Assembly (NCBI GenBank): GCA_001414345.1
Contig: LLCB01000172.1
Span: 1-64,000 of the forward strand
Length of the DNA: 64,000 nt
DNA from: Hymenoscyphus infarciens
Lineage: Eukaryota > Ascomycota > Leotiomycetes > Helotiales > Helotiaceae
Direction: 5' to 3'
The notes below the pieces were generated by a model. The model was not told where the DNA came from. It did no database searches and saw only the letters and a program-made list of their open reading frames with translations. Shown in pieces: positions 25,329-36,655 of this stretch. Position 1 is the first letter of the stretch; every line of letters begins with the position of its first letter. The translations under genes were made by a program, and so were the position numbers.

Positions 25329-28287
25329 TATTGATATAACTTATAGTTATAAAAGCGATATAAAAAGAGTTATATTATTATTCGTATATACTAAGTAAAG
25401 CTAGCTACGATGCCTATAATGCCTACTTAAGTAGCTCTTAAGCGAGAAGTGTTAGTATTAGGTAATAATTACCTTACTTACTAATAGGCTTTAGGTTTAA
25501 ACCTTAGTCTATACTAGTTCTTTCTAGTGTTGTCTAGAAGGTTCGGTTACGTTCTCGGTTACGGTTAAGCGAACACGTGATCCCTAGAACCTTCTAGCAA
25601 CCCCTTTAATTTATAAGCTATAGAAGCTTCTAGTATTTACTCTAGAAGTATATATAGCTCTCTTCTATCTTTTAGTTAGAAACAAAGTCAAAAGTCAAAA
25701 TTTACTAAGTCTTTTATACTTATACTTCGACTCCTTAGAAACGTGATTTAGCGATCACCTGACCTACCCTGTGCCGATTCAACTTACGTACTTCTGACCT
25801 ACCTTGTAGCCTACTCTGTAGTCTACCCTGTACGTTTATAACCTCTTATAAGAAGCACGTGTACCTACGTATACTAATCTAAATCGCTATTTACTCTTAA
25901 ATATATACTAACACTAGTACTTCTTTAAAACGATAGAAGTTAGTACTCTAAAAATCATTAAAATCTCTTATCTAATCTAACTAATTAGAGCCCTCTATTC
26001 TCTATTCTTAGCTAATAAGAGAGCTCTATTTTAATCTCCTATTATCTTTTATTTTATTCTATATATCTAGCTTATTTATATTAACCTAGATCGAAGTATA
26101 TATTTCTTTATACTAGTAGACCTCTACTAGGATTATTCTATTACTAATTATACTTTAGACGTTTAGTAGGAATGTCGAATTCATTACTATTACTTAAACT
26201 AGAGATAAAGGTTTTAATACCTTTAAGAGTAATAAAAGTATCTAACTCCTAGAATAACACTTTAAATTCAAAGTTACTTAAAGGCTTTAAATACTTTTAA
26301 GGTCGACTACGTCTATATTACTAGAGAGGGTCCGATAGTGGTTCTAGGATATTAGTATCTTAATAAACTTCTAAATAACTCTAGAGCGGTTCTAAAAGAG
26401 GTTCTAGGATATTAGTATCTTAATAAACTTCTAAATAACTCTAAGGCGGTTTTAAAAGGGGTTCTAGGATATTAGTATTCTAACGAATCTGAAGTCGATA
26501 TTAGAGAGAGAGTAAATAACAAAGTCGATATTAAGAAAGGGTTTATTGTTTAATATATTAAGAGGTCTGTTATTTAATATATTAAGAGGTCTATTGTTTA
26601 ATATCTTACCTAATTTAGTATACTTCTAAAGCTCTCTCTTTTTTATAAGATTATAGTATTAGATTATTCAATAGTACTATCCTAGAAACTTCTCTATCTA
26701 CTAGTACTATTCTAAAAGTTTAAGAAGTTTTAAAAGAGTATAGTTTTATAACTATAGGTTAAAACTTTATAGGACTACCTAGTAGTACTATAATATAGTT
26801 CTTATTCCTAACTCTATTATCTTAAGTTTAAGTAGTATATAATAGACCTAGGCTAGCGAAGGGATTATTAAAGTAATTACTAGTAGTATTATTATTAAAT
26901 TAGTATAATATAAAGAAAGAGGTATAGTTATCTTTTAGTAGACCTAGAGGTTAGATTAGAGGTTAAGCAGTATATAACAGACCTAGGTTAGTAGAGGGAT
27001 CGTTGAAGTAATTACTAGTAGTATCTAAGAAAGCTAAATATTAAGTTTAGACAGCGTCGTCGAAGTAATTACTAGTAATATCTAAGGAAGCTAGATATTA
27101 TTATTACTATAGTTTTTATTATCTTTTAATATATATCTTTATATATTTATAACAGGATCTAAAGACTTTAGTACTAGCTCTTTTAACTACTATAGCTTTT
27201 AATATTACTTTATTCAACTACTTAGTTTAGTTAACCTCAGTAGCGGTATTATATAGTACCTAAGATATAAGTATTTTATATCTATCTATCTTAACCTATA
27301 CACCTCTTTTATAAAGTATCTATTATAACTTAGTAGTAGTAGACTAGTGGATTTTAGTGAATTTATCTTAATTCTATCTTTTAAAGTCTACTTAAAATTT
27401 ATCTTAAAGAAGAAGGTCTTCGTTCTCTTCTTTAACATATTCCTCTTCTTATTTAGTAGTATATATTATCTCTTCTATTAGAGTTAATATATCCGCTATA
27501 TTATTATTATTCAAAGTAGTAGATATTATTAAAAAGTCGTTATTAGGTTTTAAGTAAATAAAGTATCTTAGAGAGTATAAATTATCTTAAAAGATAATAG
27601 AAAGTTAGTAAAGAGTCGGTATTTATAATTAGTACTTCCTATCTTAAGAAGCGTTTATAGTTTATTAAAATAATACTACTAGTCTTATATTTAGTAGATA
27701 TTTAAAAGGTCTCTTTAGAAGGAGGTAGAAGGTTAGAAGGTCTCTTAAAGAGAAGTAGAAGGTCTCTTAAAGGTTAGTAGAGGGTTAGTAGGAGGTTAGT
27801 ATTTATAATCAGTGCTTCCTATCTTAAGAAGCGTTTATAGTTTATTAAATCAAAAGTATTAGTACTAACGATTTTATATATAGTAGGTGTTTAAGAGGTC
27901 TCTTAAGAGAGGTAGAAGGTTAAGGATAATAATAGACGCTTCCTATATTAAGAAGTGTTTACTATTTATTATAGAGTTAAATAGTAGAAGAAGTCATAAT
28001 CAGAGAAGAGGAGTCTACTAGTAATATCAAGTTTACTTTTATATAAGTATACTTATAGTAGAAATATACAAAGTAACTAAGTATCTAATCTATACGTCTA
28101 CTAATTAGTATTAGTATAACTTATAGTTATAAAAGCAATATAAAAAGAGTTATATTATCGTTTATATATACTAAGTAAAGCTAGCTACAATGCCTACGAT
28201 ACCTACTTAAGTAGCTCTTAAGTAAGAAGCACGTATACCCACGTATACTAATCTAAATCGCTATTTACTTTTAAATATATACCGACA
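25329..28287 (-). mobile_element. Short copia derivative interrupted by a solo LTR
   Basis: Right LTR 28109-28287 (179 bp). Left LTR 25329-25449 plus 25856-25913 (also 179 bp once the inserted LTR and one TSD copy are removed). TSD CTAAC on both sides (25324-25328, 28288-28292). The interior shares the gag-side sequence with the two other copia elements and lacks visible pol. It contains short tandem arrays at about 26.33-26.49 kb (units with GGTTCTAGGATATTAGTAT) and 27.7-27.8 kb. Confidence 0.87.
25450..25850. mobile_element. Solo LTR of a third family, little RIP damage
   Basis: A 401-bp insertion within the left LTR of the copia derivative, bounded by the TSD AGAAG (25445-25449 and 25851-25855). 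It starts TGTTAGTATTAGG and ends CTCTTATA (ancestral ...CA). Unlike everything around it, it keeps many CpA/TpG dinucleotides and is GC-richer. Short direct repeats such as CCTACCCTGT and CCTACCTTGT occur near its right end. It shows no similarity that I can see to the other two LTR families. Confidence 0.75.
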
Positions 28288-28292
28288 CTAAC

Positions 28293-29230
28293 TATATTTA
28301 ATATAATACTAGATAGATTAAAGATTTAAAAGAGTAAGAATAAAAGCTAGAATCTAAAGAAGTATAGTTAATAAGAATAGCTTAATATAAAGTCTAAAGA
28401 GATAAATTAGATATTATAAACAAGTATATACTCTTAAGTAAATATTAACTACTAGCTTAAGTAAAAGTTTATATCTTAGTCTAAGAAAAATAAAGCTTTA
28501 TTTTATATAATAGATATAGTAGTTAAGTTTATTAAAACTTATACTATAAAGTATAATACTAGAGATAAATCTACTAAATGTTTACTAATTAATAAAGAAC
28601 TAGTCTTTAGTTATTAATACTTAATTATAAAACTATTCTTAAAATCTAGCTAAATAATCTTTTAAAATAATTTTCAAGTTATCAAAGATTAGTATATTAA
28701 TACTAGTAAGTTTAAAGATCTTAAATAAATTCTAAAAGAGTATTAATTTAAAACTAATAATAACTATATTTTTAAACTCTTTTAGAGATAGAATTTACTC
28801 TATTACTATATATCTTATAAAGTATAAGCTTAGCTTATCTTAATATATTAAAAGAAAGTAAGTATAAAGAATAGAATATAATAGAGAAAGTATATTAAAC
28901 TCTTTGAATTTATATTCTTTTATAATAGATATTAAAAGCCTTCTTATAAGCTTTCTATAATATAAGTTACTATAATATATAAATTATTTAATATAAGTAT
29001 CTATATTAATAATTACTATTAGATTAATAAATTACTATATTTAATAAGTTAAGAAAAGAAGTTATACTATTAAGAATCTATATAAGTATTAAGCTTAAGA
29101 TTAGATATATAAGTAAGAATAAATGATTTAAAAAGATTTCTTTTATTTAATATAGACTCTTCTTTTTAATAAGTAGAGGTAGTAGCTAGGTTAAATATAA
29201 GAGTTTCTCTTAGCGTATTAATAGAATAGA
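28293..29230. other. Old AT-rich relic to the right edge of block 1
   Basis: Sequence before and after the two copia derivatives (22229-22678, 24970-25328, 28293 onward) becomes continuous if the insertions are removed, so it is an older layer. Plus-strand frames contain Lys/Glu-rich fragments with many stops, but I cannot assign a family. Confidence 0.4.
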
Positions 29231-29499
29231 AGTTCCCGTTCCCTTGGCATTCTAACTCTATAGAATTCAAGTTTCTAGGCTAATACTTTCTATTCTTCTG
29301 AATAGAGAAAACTTCACTGCCGCTTTTGTCACAAAAACCACAATAGATACGCTACTTTGTTACGTTGTTCATTTTCCTACAAGACTACGTACTATCCTGG
29401 CCAGACCTTTGCTGGTCTTCCCTCTTAATTCCATACTTCAATTTATCTCCGCTCCGCTTTCCGTTTCCTTTCGATAATTAACGTGTTCCAGCTGTCTCT

Positions 29500-31218
29500 T
29501 CACCTCCCCCTTGGATCATTCGAGGCATGCATCATTGCAACACGAGGCCGACGTGGGGGCGGCGGACGTCTTACGTTTGGCGCGGCGTAATAGGTACATT
29601 CAATTCGGTGATGGTGGTTTCCATAGCGACGTATTTCCCCGTACGGTGCCAGACACACCCAGCAGAACTGGTGGCTACATTGAGAGCCTAGAAGTATTAG
29701 CAAATATTTCACATTAAAGAGGCTGAACAAAATATCAAAACTCACAAGTCATATGATCACAGCCACTAGACTTCTGGATCCGCTTTTCGCACAGCTCGTT
29801 CGGGCAAGTTTTCGTTTCTCTCGCTAAATAGCGACCACTTGCGGCCTCCTGTTCTGTCCTCTCTCGTTGCTCGGCGTCGTATTGAGCACAGGTTAGGTTG
29901 GTGTGCCAGGGCAGTTTGTGTACATAGCAAGTTTTGAACCCACAAGCATTACAGGTCACTGTGATTTCGGAGTCAGTATTGCAACTTCCTGAAGCATGCC
30001 CGAGTGAAAAATGGGTAGTTTGAGAAGGAACAGAGGAGGAAGCAGAGTCTCATTTTCCTCCAAAAAACCCAGAAAGGGATGAAGCACTTGGAGAACACTT
30101 ACTGATAGGCGTATCATTACCCCCGGAATGGATCTGTCCCGAATTGCAGCCTGGCGCAAGACATCTTGTGAAAAGGGGATCGTTGTTGATGAAAGCCATC
30201 GCGCGATTTCTATCATACCTATCGAGAAATATGGTCAGTTGAGTGTCATGGAAGTGTTTGAGGTTGGTCTGAGCTCTAGTGGGTGTCCCGCGTACCCCAA
30301 TTGCCCTGCTCTCGCAATAACTCGCGCAGAAGACTTCTTCAAATACTTGTGAAAAGAAGTTGGGAATATGGACATATTCTTCTAGTTCCATTCATGCACT
30401 AGTCAAGTCGAGTGGAACACCTGGCACAATCCGTTCTCTTTCGAAGAAGAGCAAAGGCAATTTGTAACAATGTAGGATTTGTTTTTGGGAATAACATACC
30501 GTTCAAACTGTTCGTTGGTGGCATGTGCTAGCACATCTTCGAAGCTAAGTCCTTGGCGGCATGTTGGGCATGCAATATTGGAGTGGTCATGAATATTTTC
30601 TTCGATAATCCTCCTGACACATACGATACATGCGGTTATCTCATGGTCGCATAGGTTTGTGGGCCTCGTTGCTGGGAATTCGTTTAAACGACGGTCCTCC
30701 GCGCATATCGCGCACTCTCGAGTTTGCACAACTGGGAGGCAATCAAACCCCGACTCCGACCCCGACTCCAAATCAGAATCCAGAACAATTACATTCTGAG
30801 GTTGTACTGGCGGCTGTGGTGGCGGTTGAATTGGCGGTGGTTGAACCGGTGATAGTGAGCGCACTGGACGTCTAAAAGATCGAAATTGACGTGCTGCTGG
30901 TCTGGCCAAAGGTACTAATCGCACTGGTGGAACGGGAAGTGCTGGGGGTTGTTGTACTCTTCTGTGTAAGTCCATGAATTCCTGTTGCATGTCGTGTCCT
31001 TGTATTTCCCCCCTTGCATACCTTTGGATGATTTCCCTTTCCACTTGATTCTGGATATGACGTTGTGCATATAATTGAAGTTGACGAAAGAGGTCGGCCT
31101 TCAGTCTTCGTCCTTGTGGGGGTTGGTTGTAATGTCGTAAAATGGCTTGCATTTTCTTTACAGTTAGTCGGAAATAGGGAACCCCAAAGAGCTGGGTATT
31201 TCTGTTTGGTGCCTCCAT
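29500..31218 (-). CDS. RBR-type E3 ubiquitin ligase (RING-IBR-RING)
   Basis: Transfers ubiquitin from an E2 through a cysteine thioester. Exons: 31218-30500, 30218-30103, 29958-29746, 29687-29500; 411 residues in one frame. Residues about 10-45 look SAP-like (FRLTVKKMQAILRHYNQ), followed by a Pro-rich linker. RING1 starts at about 169 (CAIC...CDHEITACIVC...CPTC). The IBR follows (CLAPGCNSGQIH ... MTCNACGFKTCYVH). RING2 starts at about 330 (CPNELC) and includes KSSGCDHMTC, whose Gly-Cys (about Cys345) is the expected catalytic cysteine, then HQFCWVC. Splice choices restore the conserved IMTCNACGF and DHMTCSQC junctions. The start is the Met before EAPNRN; the frame is open for 52 codons further upstream. 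Substrate unknown. Confidence in class is high, in exact N-terminus moderate. Confidence 0.9.
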
Positions 31219-32014
31219 CTTGTTGTTTGCAATGGTCGGCAGTGCGCAAAGCTTGAAGGAGGTTGGTGGAAGTCGGTCAGAGTACAGGGCCGCAGTAAGC
31301 TTGAAGTAAAAGCTTCTCCGACGCAGAGGCTGCAGCTTGGTGGTTGATCTGTGTCTGTATGACCTAGTTAGCAAGGAACACTAAATACTGCTATCTATTT
31401 TTGCTCACCTTGGGTAGCCGTACGTACACTAGTACTCTGGATTATAGGAGACAGCGGTGTAATCGGAAAGCACAAGAAGAGTTGAAGACTTGGTGCAGGC
31501 AAACGATGTTGTGGTTGTGTAAGAACCATTGAGTCAGGAAGGTGAGGTTCGGCTTTGTAGGAGGAGTCCTGCCAGCGAAAAATTCAATTTTTTTTCGTTA
31601 GTGGCGGGACATCTCCACTCAACCTGAAGGTGAAATCCTTTTAATTCACTATAAGTTTGTCTCTAACCGAGGGTGAACCGAAGGTGAATTCTGAAAAGAT
31701 AGAAGACCAACCATGTTTAACCAGCATTTCCAGAGTCATACCCAACTGATATGTGAAGGATATCTTAGAGGTTCTATTGTTCATCACCTTAAATAGAATA
31801 CTATGGTTGATGTTTGAAACTCTGAGGTTTTTGATAATCTAAATAAACATGTGATATCTGAGAACATAAATAACCTACAAAGAAGAACAAGAAATGAAAG
31901 ACAAAAAAAGCTCCAGGCAAGACTCAGTCCTTCTAGAACTACTCATCATCAGCTCGCGTGGTGATAGTATAGCGGAGTACACCTGGTTTTACAAGCAATA
32001 TACAAAAAGGTTTA
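31219..32014. other. Intergenic region upstream of the RBR ligase
   Basis: Normal-composition sequence that should contain the RBR promoter and 5' UTR. No other gene recognised. Confidence 0.4.
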
Positions 32015-32468
32015 GGGCCCGTTTAGCACTCATATAAGGTGTTATAGATATAGATATATGAGATTTGTGCACGAGCCCAGGTCCGAAAGATGCTCGTATA
32101 TATTTGTTTTTTGCTTTCATCTATAATATATCTCTATTTAGCTCGGAGCAGATTCAGTGTAAATTTTTAGTCTATATCTCATCGATTCTAGTGCATAGCA
32201 GTAGTTGTAGATGGGGAAGTGTAGATATATATATATATAAAAGTTGATGTTTCGGGTATAGAGGCGAAAAGATTATATTATTGAATTTTGGTGGTGTATA
32301 TCTTGATGTACAAATTATATGGAAGTGTAAGCAGAAGTGGGTACTATAATATATGCTAGCCAAACGTTCTTGTACATTATGATGTGTATATATATATTAT
32401 ATGTTATTTTATTATTTTGGTAGTACACATCTTAAAAAAGTAGGAAAATATTCCAGCGAAACAGGCCC
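32015..32468. mobile_element. Harbinger-like MITE
   Basis: A 454-bp AT-rich insertion. The left end GGGCCCGTTTAGC and the reverse complement of the right end GGGCCTGTTTCGC match at 11 of 13 positions. The trinucleotide TTA flanks both sides (32012-32014, 32469-32471). TIRs of the form GGGCC-GTTT-GC with a TTA target duplication are typical of PIF/Harbinger elements. No transposase is present, so it is non-autonomous. Confidence 0.75.
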
Positions 32469-33083
32469 TTAGAGCAATTATATCTATCGTCAAAAGATGT
32501 TCAGAAAAAAAGTCAAGTTACGGTCTCAAATGGTCATATGAACGCAGAGTAAAGCTCAGGTTTCTTACCAGGCTCTAGCCAGAGTCAGTGTCAATTGAGA
32601 GAATCAATTCAAACAATAGAACTGTGAAAATGACTTCATTAAGATAAAGTTTTGAGCCAGGCGTGGTCTCTAAAATGTAGAGAAAATTAATCAAATAAGG
32701 TAGGTTGCTTGCTTCATTCACTAACAATAGAATTGACTAAATTTTTTGTGGCTTGATACCAATAACGATAAAACCACCACCTTCTCGTGGAATTATTTCG
32801 TCTCCTAGTTTTCAAACTGACAGTAAAAGGTACACTCCAAAGTGCACCCAAAGTGGGGTCCTCGCAGTTTCGCTTCTGAGCTCAGCCAATCGGCTTGAGG
32901 TGGGTATTTCCCGAAACTGGTGGAACGCCACAGTTGCGGCGCCAAAGTAGTGACGTTTACAAGTTGGACTTGACTCCAAATTGTCTTCAGCTGTCTTGAA
33001 TAGTCTGATTGTCAATCCCACCTTGGAAAACAGATCTCCTTCCATAATCGGAATACCAAAGCCAAAAATAACATAAGGTTAAA
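32469..33083. other. Intergenic region before the FAD oxidoreductase
   Basis: No gene recognised. It should contain the promoter of the oxidoreductase starting at 33084. Confidence 0.4.
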
Positions 33084-35090
33084 ATGTCGAAGAGGAATGT
33101 TGTAATCATTGGTGCGGGAGCTGCGGGAATGGTAAGAAATACATTTCTTCAGAATAGGAGCCAAGATAACCAGCAATGGGCTTCCAAAAAGCGACCCTTT
33201 GAATCCAAAAGCTAATTATGTACTACCACGTTCACAGTCCTGCGCTGCAACTCTTGCCCAACATCCCGAGAAATTCAACGTAACTGTTTTGGAACGCGCC
33301 AATGTGACAGGAGGCCAAGCAACGTCGATCTCCCTTGATAAAACAAAATTTGGAACGGCCTGGATGAATAATGGCGTTCAAGGTGGCAGTCTAGTAAGTT
33401 TTCCTCTCCGAGATACTTTTTAATCTAAACACGCTCTCAGATCTTCAAACACACTTTCAACTTCTTTCGGAAATACGGACACGAACCACAGGAAGTCAAA
33501 CTCCAAGTCTCCTTTGGAAAAGGGCCCGATGGGTTCTGGACAAATTGCTTCCCAAGTCCTCTTGTGGAACATTTCTCTTCTGATATCAAGAAGTTCGGTA
33601 AAGTCCTCAAACTCATCAAATGGACTCTACCCGTTTTGGGTCTCGTACCAATCCGAATCATGCTCAAAATGTTTTTCTTCAGCAAAGATTTCGGTGATAA
33701 AATGGTCTTTCCATTGATTGCATTATTTCTTGGAACCGGAAACCAGACTGCCAACGTTGCATGCGCCATTCTTGAAAGATTGTTCGACGACCCGAATATG
33801 AAGCTTTGGGACTACGACTCCGAAACGCTCCTACCCAATTTGCCAACTATGGTCACTTTTCCGAACCTTCATAACTTCTACGAGGACTGGAAGCATGATT
33901 TAATCTCCAAGGGGGTTGATATCAGACTCGAGACTGAAGTGACCGAAATAGTTCAACGCAGCGGTAAAGGAGTGACCCTAAAGACAAGGCGAGCCGATTC
34001 AGATCACAAAAACTCAAGCGAACAACAAGCAGACGCAATCCCCAAAACCGAGGTATTTGACGAACTTGTTATGTGTGTCTTGGCAGACGATGCACTGAAA
34101 TTACTCGGCAAAACCGCAACTTACAAAGAGAAGTTCGTTCTAGGGGGTGCAAACTTCTACGATGATATAACAATCACTCACTCAGATCACGAATACTTCC
34201 AGAAGCACTACGAAACACATTTCTCCGACTCTCTTTGCGCAGAACCAAGGTCAAAATCTCAGCATGAGCAAATCGCATTTGCCAAAGGCGAACAAAGAGG
34301 TGTGGATGACGAGCCAAGTGGATACCGACCAATGTACTACACAAAGTCCTACAAAGAGGACCCGAAGAAGATTGAGATGAGTTTCGATTGTACTAATTAT
34401 CAACACCAATTTCGGATGGATAATGATGCCGAGACCGCACCGGTAAAATACGAAAACCATGTCTTCCAGAGCATTTTCCTTGATAAAAGAAACAAGGAAC
34501 TTTGGACAATTGAGGAGATTGATGAAAGCAAGGTGATTGAGAAGAAGTGGTGGCACCAATTAGGCCATGCGTGGTATTTCCCCTATTTCACATCTCGGGA
34601 GGGTCAAGAAACCAACTCCTCCTCCCACAACCCCGTTTCATCCACTTTTCCTCAAATATACTTCTAGAAAGGGCAATACTAACTCAGAGATCGTCCCCAG
34701 GCAGCATTACGTTAGAGTCGTTCCAGGTACGTCATTACCTAGCCCTTTGGCAGAATGAAACACTGATCAAGATAGGAATGATGTTTCTGAATGGTAAGAA
34801 CAATACATTATTTGCTGGTTCCTGGACACTGGTGGTAAGTCCAAATCCACCTCACACAATACCCGTCCGAGGGAGAGTTGAGTGTTCTCGTGCTGAGCCG
34901 AGAGCTGACATAATACTAGAATATGCACGAACTTGCGTGTGTAAGTGGGATTGCAGCTGCATATCGCCTGGGCGCAGATTATGTCAAAATCGATGACTTC
35001 GCGGAAGATTTCTTTAGCAAATATCTACTCCTTTCGCATGGCACCAGATATGGAGCTGAGCAAAAACGAAGAAAGCAGAAGCAGAGTTGA
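33084..35090 (+). CDS. Flavin-dependent amine oxidase-like oxidoreductase
   Basis: A predicted NAD(P)/FAD-binding oxidoreductase of the flavin-containing amine oxidase superfamily; the substrate cannot be inferred. Exons: 33084-33131, 33238-33393, 33441-34573, 34701-34726, 34776-34834, 34920-35090; 530 residues, frame intact. The N-terminus is a dinucleotide-binding fold: VVIIGAGAAGM (Gly10, Gly12, Gly15), then VLERANVTGGQATS. The middle (about 70-450) has the LFLGTGNQTANVA and SRGV/KGVD-type segments of the substrate and FAD domains. The C-terminus has LFAGSWTLVNMHELACVSG, the usual FAD-contacting end of the family, then a Lys/Arg-rich tail. Exon 4 is only 26 nt, and its junctions are supported by the restored GHAWQHYVRVVPG stretch. 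No signal peptide or membrane helix is evident. It lies head-on to the short gene at 35651-36241. Confidence 0.88.
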
Positions 35091-35650
35091 ACGTATGTGC
35101 AAGGGGAGCGGAGTCCAAAAATGAACCATATTGGAGGAGTGATGCCTGGGTTATGCTTATTCAAGAATGGGTTAAATGTAAAGTACATTTACAAACTAGC
35201 ATAAATACAAGCACAAGCCTACCTTTCATATCCTGGCTTCTTGGTTGTTTTAAGAATGTTTCCATGGACTCAGAAGAACCCTCAAGGAAAGATGAATAGT
35301 CAAAAGTAGAAAGCTAATACGAACACGGGAAGCGACTAATTATCACATGTGTGGTGAGAGGGCGGGCAAATAAAGTGTCTTTGCCCTGCTAAATATTTGA
35401 CATTCTGCCCCTGTTCTCGAAACAAAAAGCAAGAAGAAGAAAGCCTAGTTCCTAATACTAGTTATTTCTAGCTCAGATCCCAAGTTTCCACCAGAGACCC
35501 AATCATCCTCAAGTAATTGCTATAAGTTCAAATAGCCACTCGTCAGAACTAATCCTTGGGCGACGAACTTTGCTCAATTCCGATATCGAAATTAATTCTG
35601 TGACCATTAGGCTCCGAGCGATTTCAAAAAGACGAAACGCAAAGGAGGAC
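35091..35650. other. Convergent 3' intergenic region
   Basis: Lies between two convergent genes. Probably the two 3' UTRs; no gene seen. An exon of the minus-strand neighbour cannot be excluded, because its stop codon overlaps a GTAAGT sequence. Confidence 0.35.
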
Positions 35651-36241
35651 TTACTTCTCGTCCGTCCACTCCTTGGGGACAACTCTTCCAATAGCAGCAA
35701 CCATATCTCCCGCACTCTTCTTAGTCTCCTCATCCGCCTATAAAAATCTTTAGCCTCCATCTCTGCAGAGTACTCTGCCCAAGGGAGAATCTACAAAGTT
35801 ACACTCAACGCTAACACAAATCTTCGTCTCCACGAGTTCCGAGTCATCGTATCCAACACGGAAGACACGCATAGTAGCATTTTCCATTCCTTCCAATGCA
35901 TTATCCTCAATGCATTTGACAACATCAGCGATAACTCCAGTGTTGACCCAACCTACTGGTAAGATATGGGCTTTGCCGAGTGGTGTGGTCAGGGGAAGGG
36001 TTTGTTTGGATGAGTGGCTGCTGGCCAAAAGTTCACGAAATAGCGTTGATTTTAGAAGTTGAAGGGTTGAGGGGAGCATGAGTTTCGAAGCAATGGTTGC
36101 CTTGCGACTTTGTTTCTTGATGAAGGAGGTCTGCGAGAGGGGGATGGAACGAGGGCGGGCGATATGATGGAGAGGTTGGAGAGTCTTCTGAAAGATGCGG
36201 AGGGAAGGCTCGCGAAATGCCATTTTGATAAAGAGGAGCAT
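35651..36241 (-). CDS. Short unknown protein, possibly mitochondrial
   Basis: Not recognised. Two exons, 36241-35774 and 35737-35651, give 184 residues; an internal Met at 36223 would give 178. The N-terminus (about 50 residues) is rich in Arg, Lys, Ser and Leu with few acidic residues, resembling a mitochondrial presequence. The body contains GKAHILPVGWVNTG, DVVKCIEDNALEGM and FRVGYDDSEL, and it ends RVVPKEWTDEK. The intron is only 36 nt (35738-35773). Splicing it restores DSPLGR-ADEETKK in phase, while reading through meets stops soon afterwards. The last codon is followed by TAA inside GTAAGT, so that site might instead be a donor leading to another exon. The coding nature is supported by frame length and the clean junction, the function by nothing. 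Confidence 0.6.
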
Positions 36242-36655
36242 GACTTGGGTTCGGCGATAACAGTTTCGTAAGTTATGAGTTGCTATTCTTTGTTGTTGAC
36301 GGGAACTTTGGTGTCTTTTTATTTTTGTGTTGTGTGTTATGACAGAAGGTTGGTGAGCAGATAATTATGTCCCAATTTTTATAGGAAGAGCCCTGCAGGC
36401 AGTTTGGGCTTCACTAGCGAACGGTCGCGGAGTAAACGCATACCTCCCTCTTAACAAGATAAGCGAGTAAACTCTGAGTGAATAAGAGTTCAAGAGACTA
36501 TTAGTTCACTTTGAGTATATTAAATACCACTCTCAAAAGGAGTTCAAATATTCTATGTTAGTACCTTAAATTATTTAAATTCATAAGAAATAATATATAC
36601 TTTAAATTACAATCCCCTTTCTTCTAAGAAAAGATAATAGTAGTCTTTATAATAT

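Larger units (their letters stand above)
10240..29230. other. AT-rich, RIP-degraded transposon block 1
   Basis: About 19 kb almost devoid of CpA/TpG and very rich in TpA, with stops in all frames. It holds three copia-type elements, one gypsy-type element and two solo LTRs (listed separately), each bounded by a 5-bp TSD. The remaining sequence (10240-10673, 14798-15432, 21672-21866, 22229-22678, 24970-25328, 28293-29230) is older, unassigned repeat relic. No intact host gene is present. Confidence 0.9.

Noticed and set aside
10240..29230. AT-rich block as a centromere
   Set aside because: It can be explained by nested LTR elements with RIP. Two similar blocks lie within 60 kb, and no independent centromere evidence can come from sequence alone.
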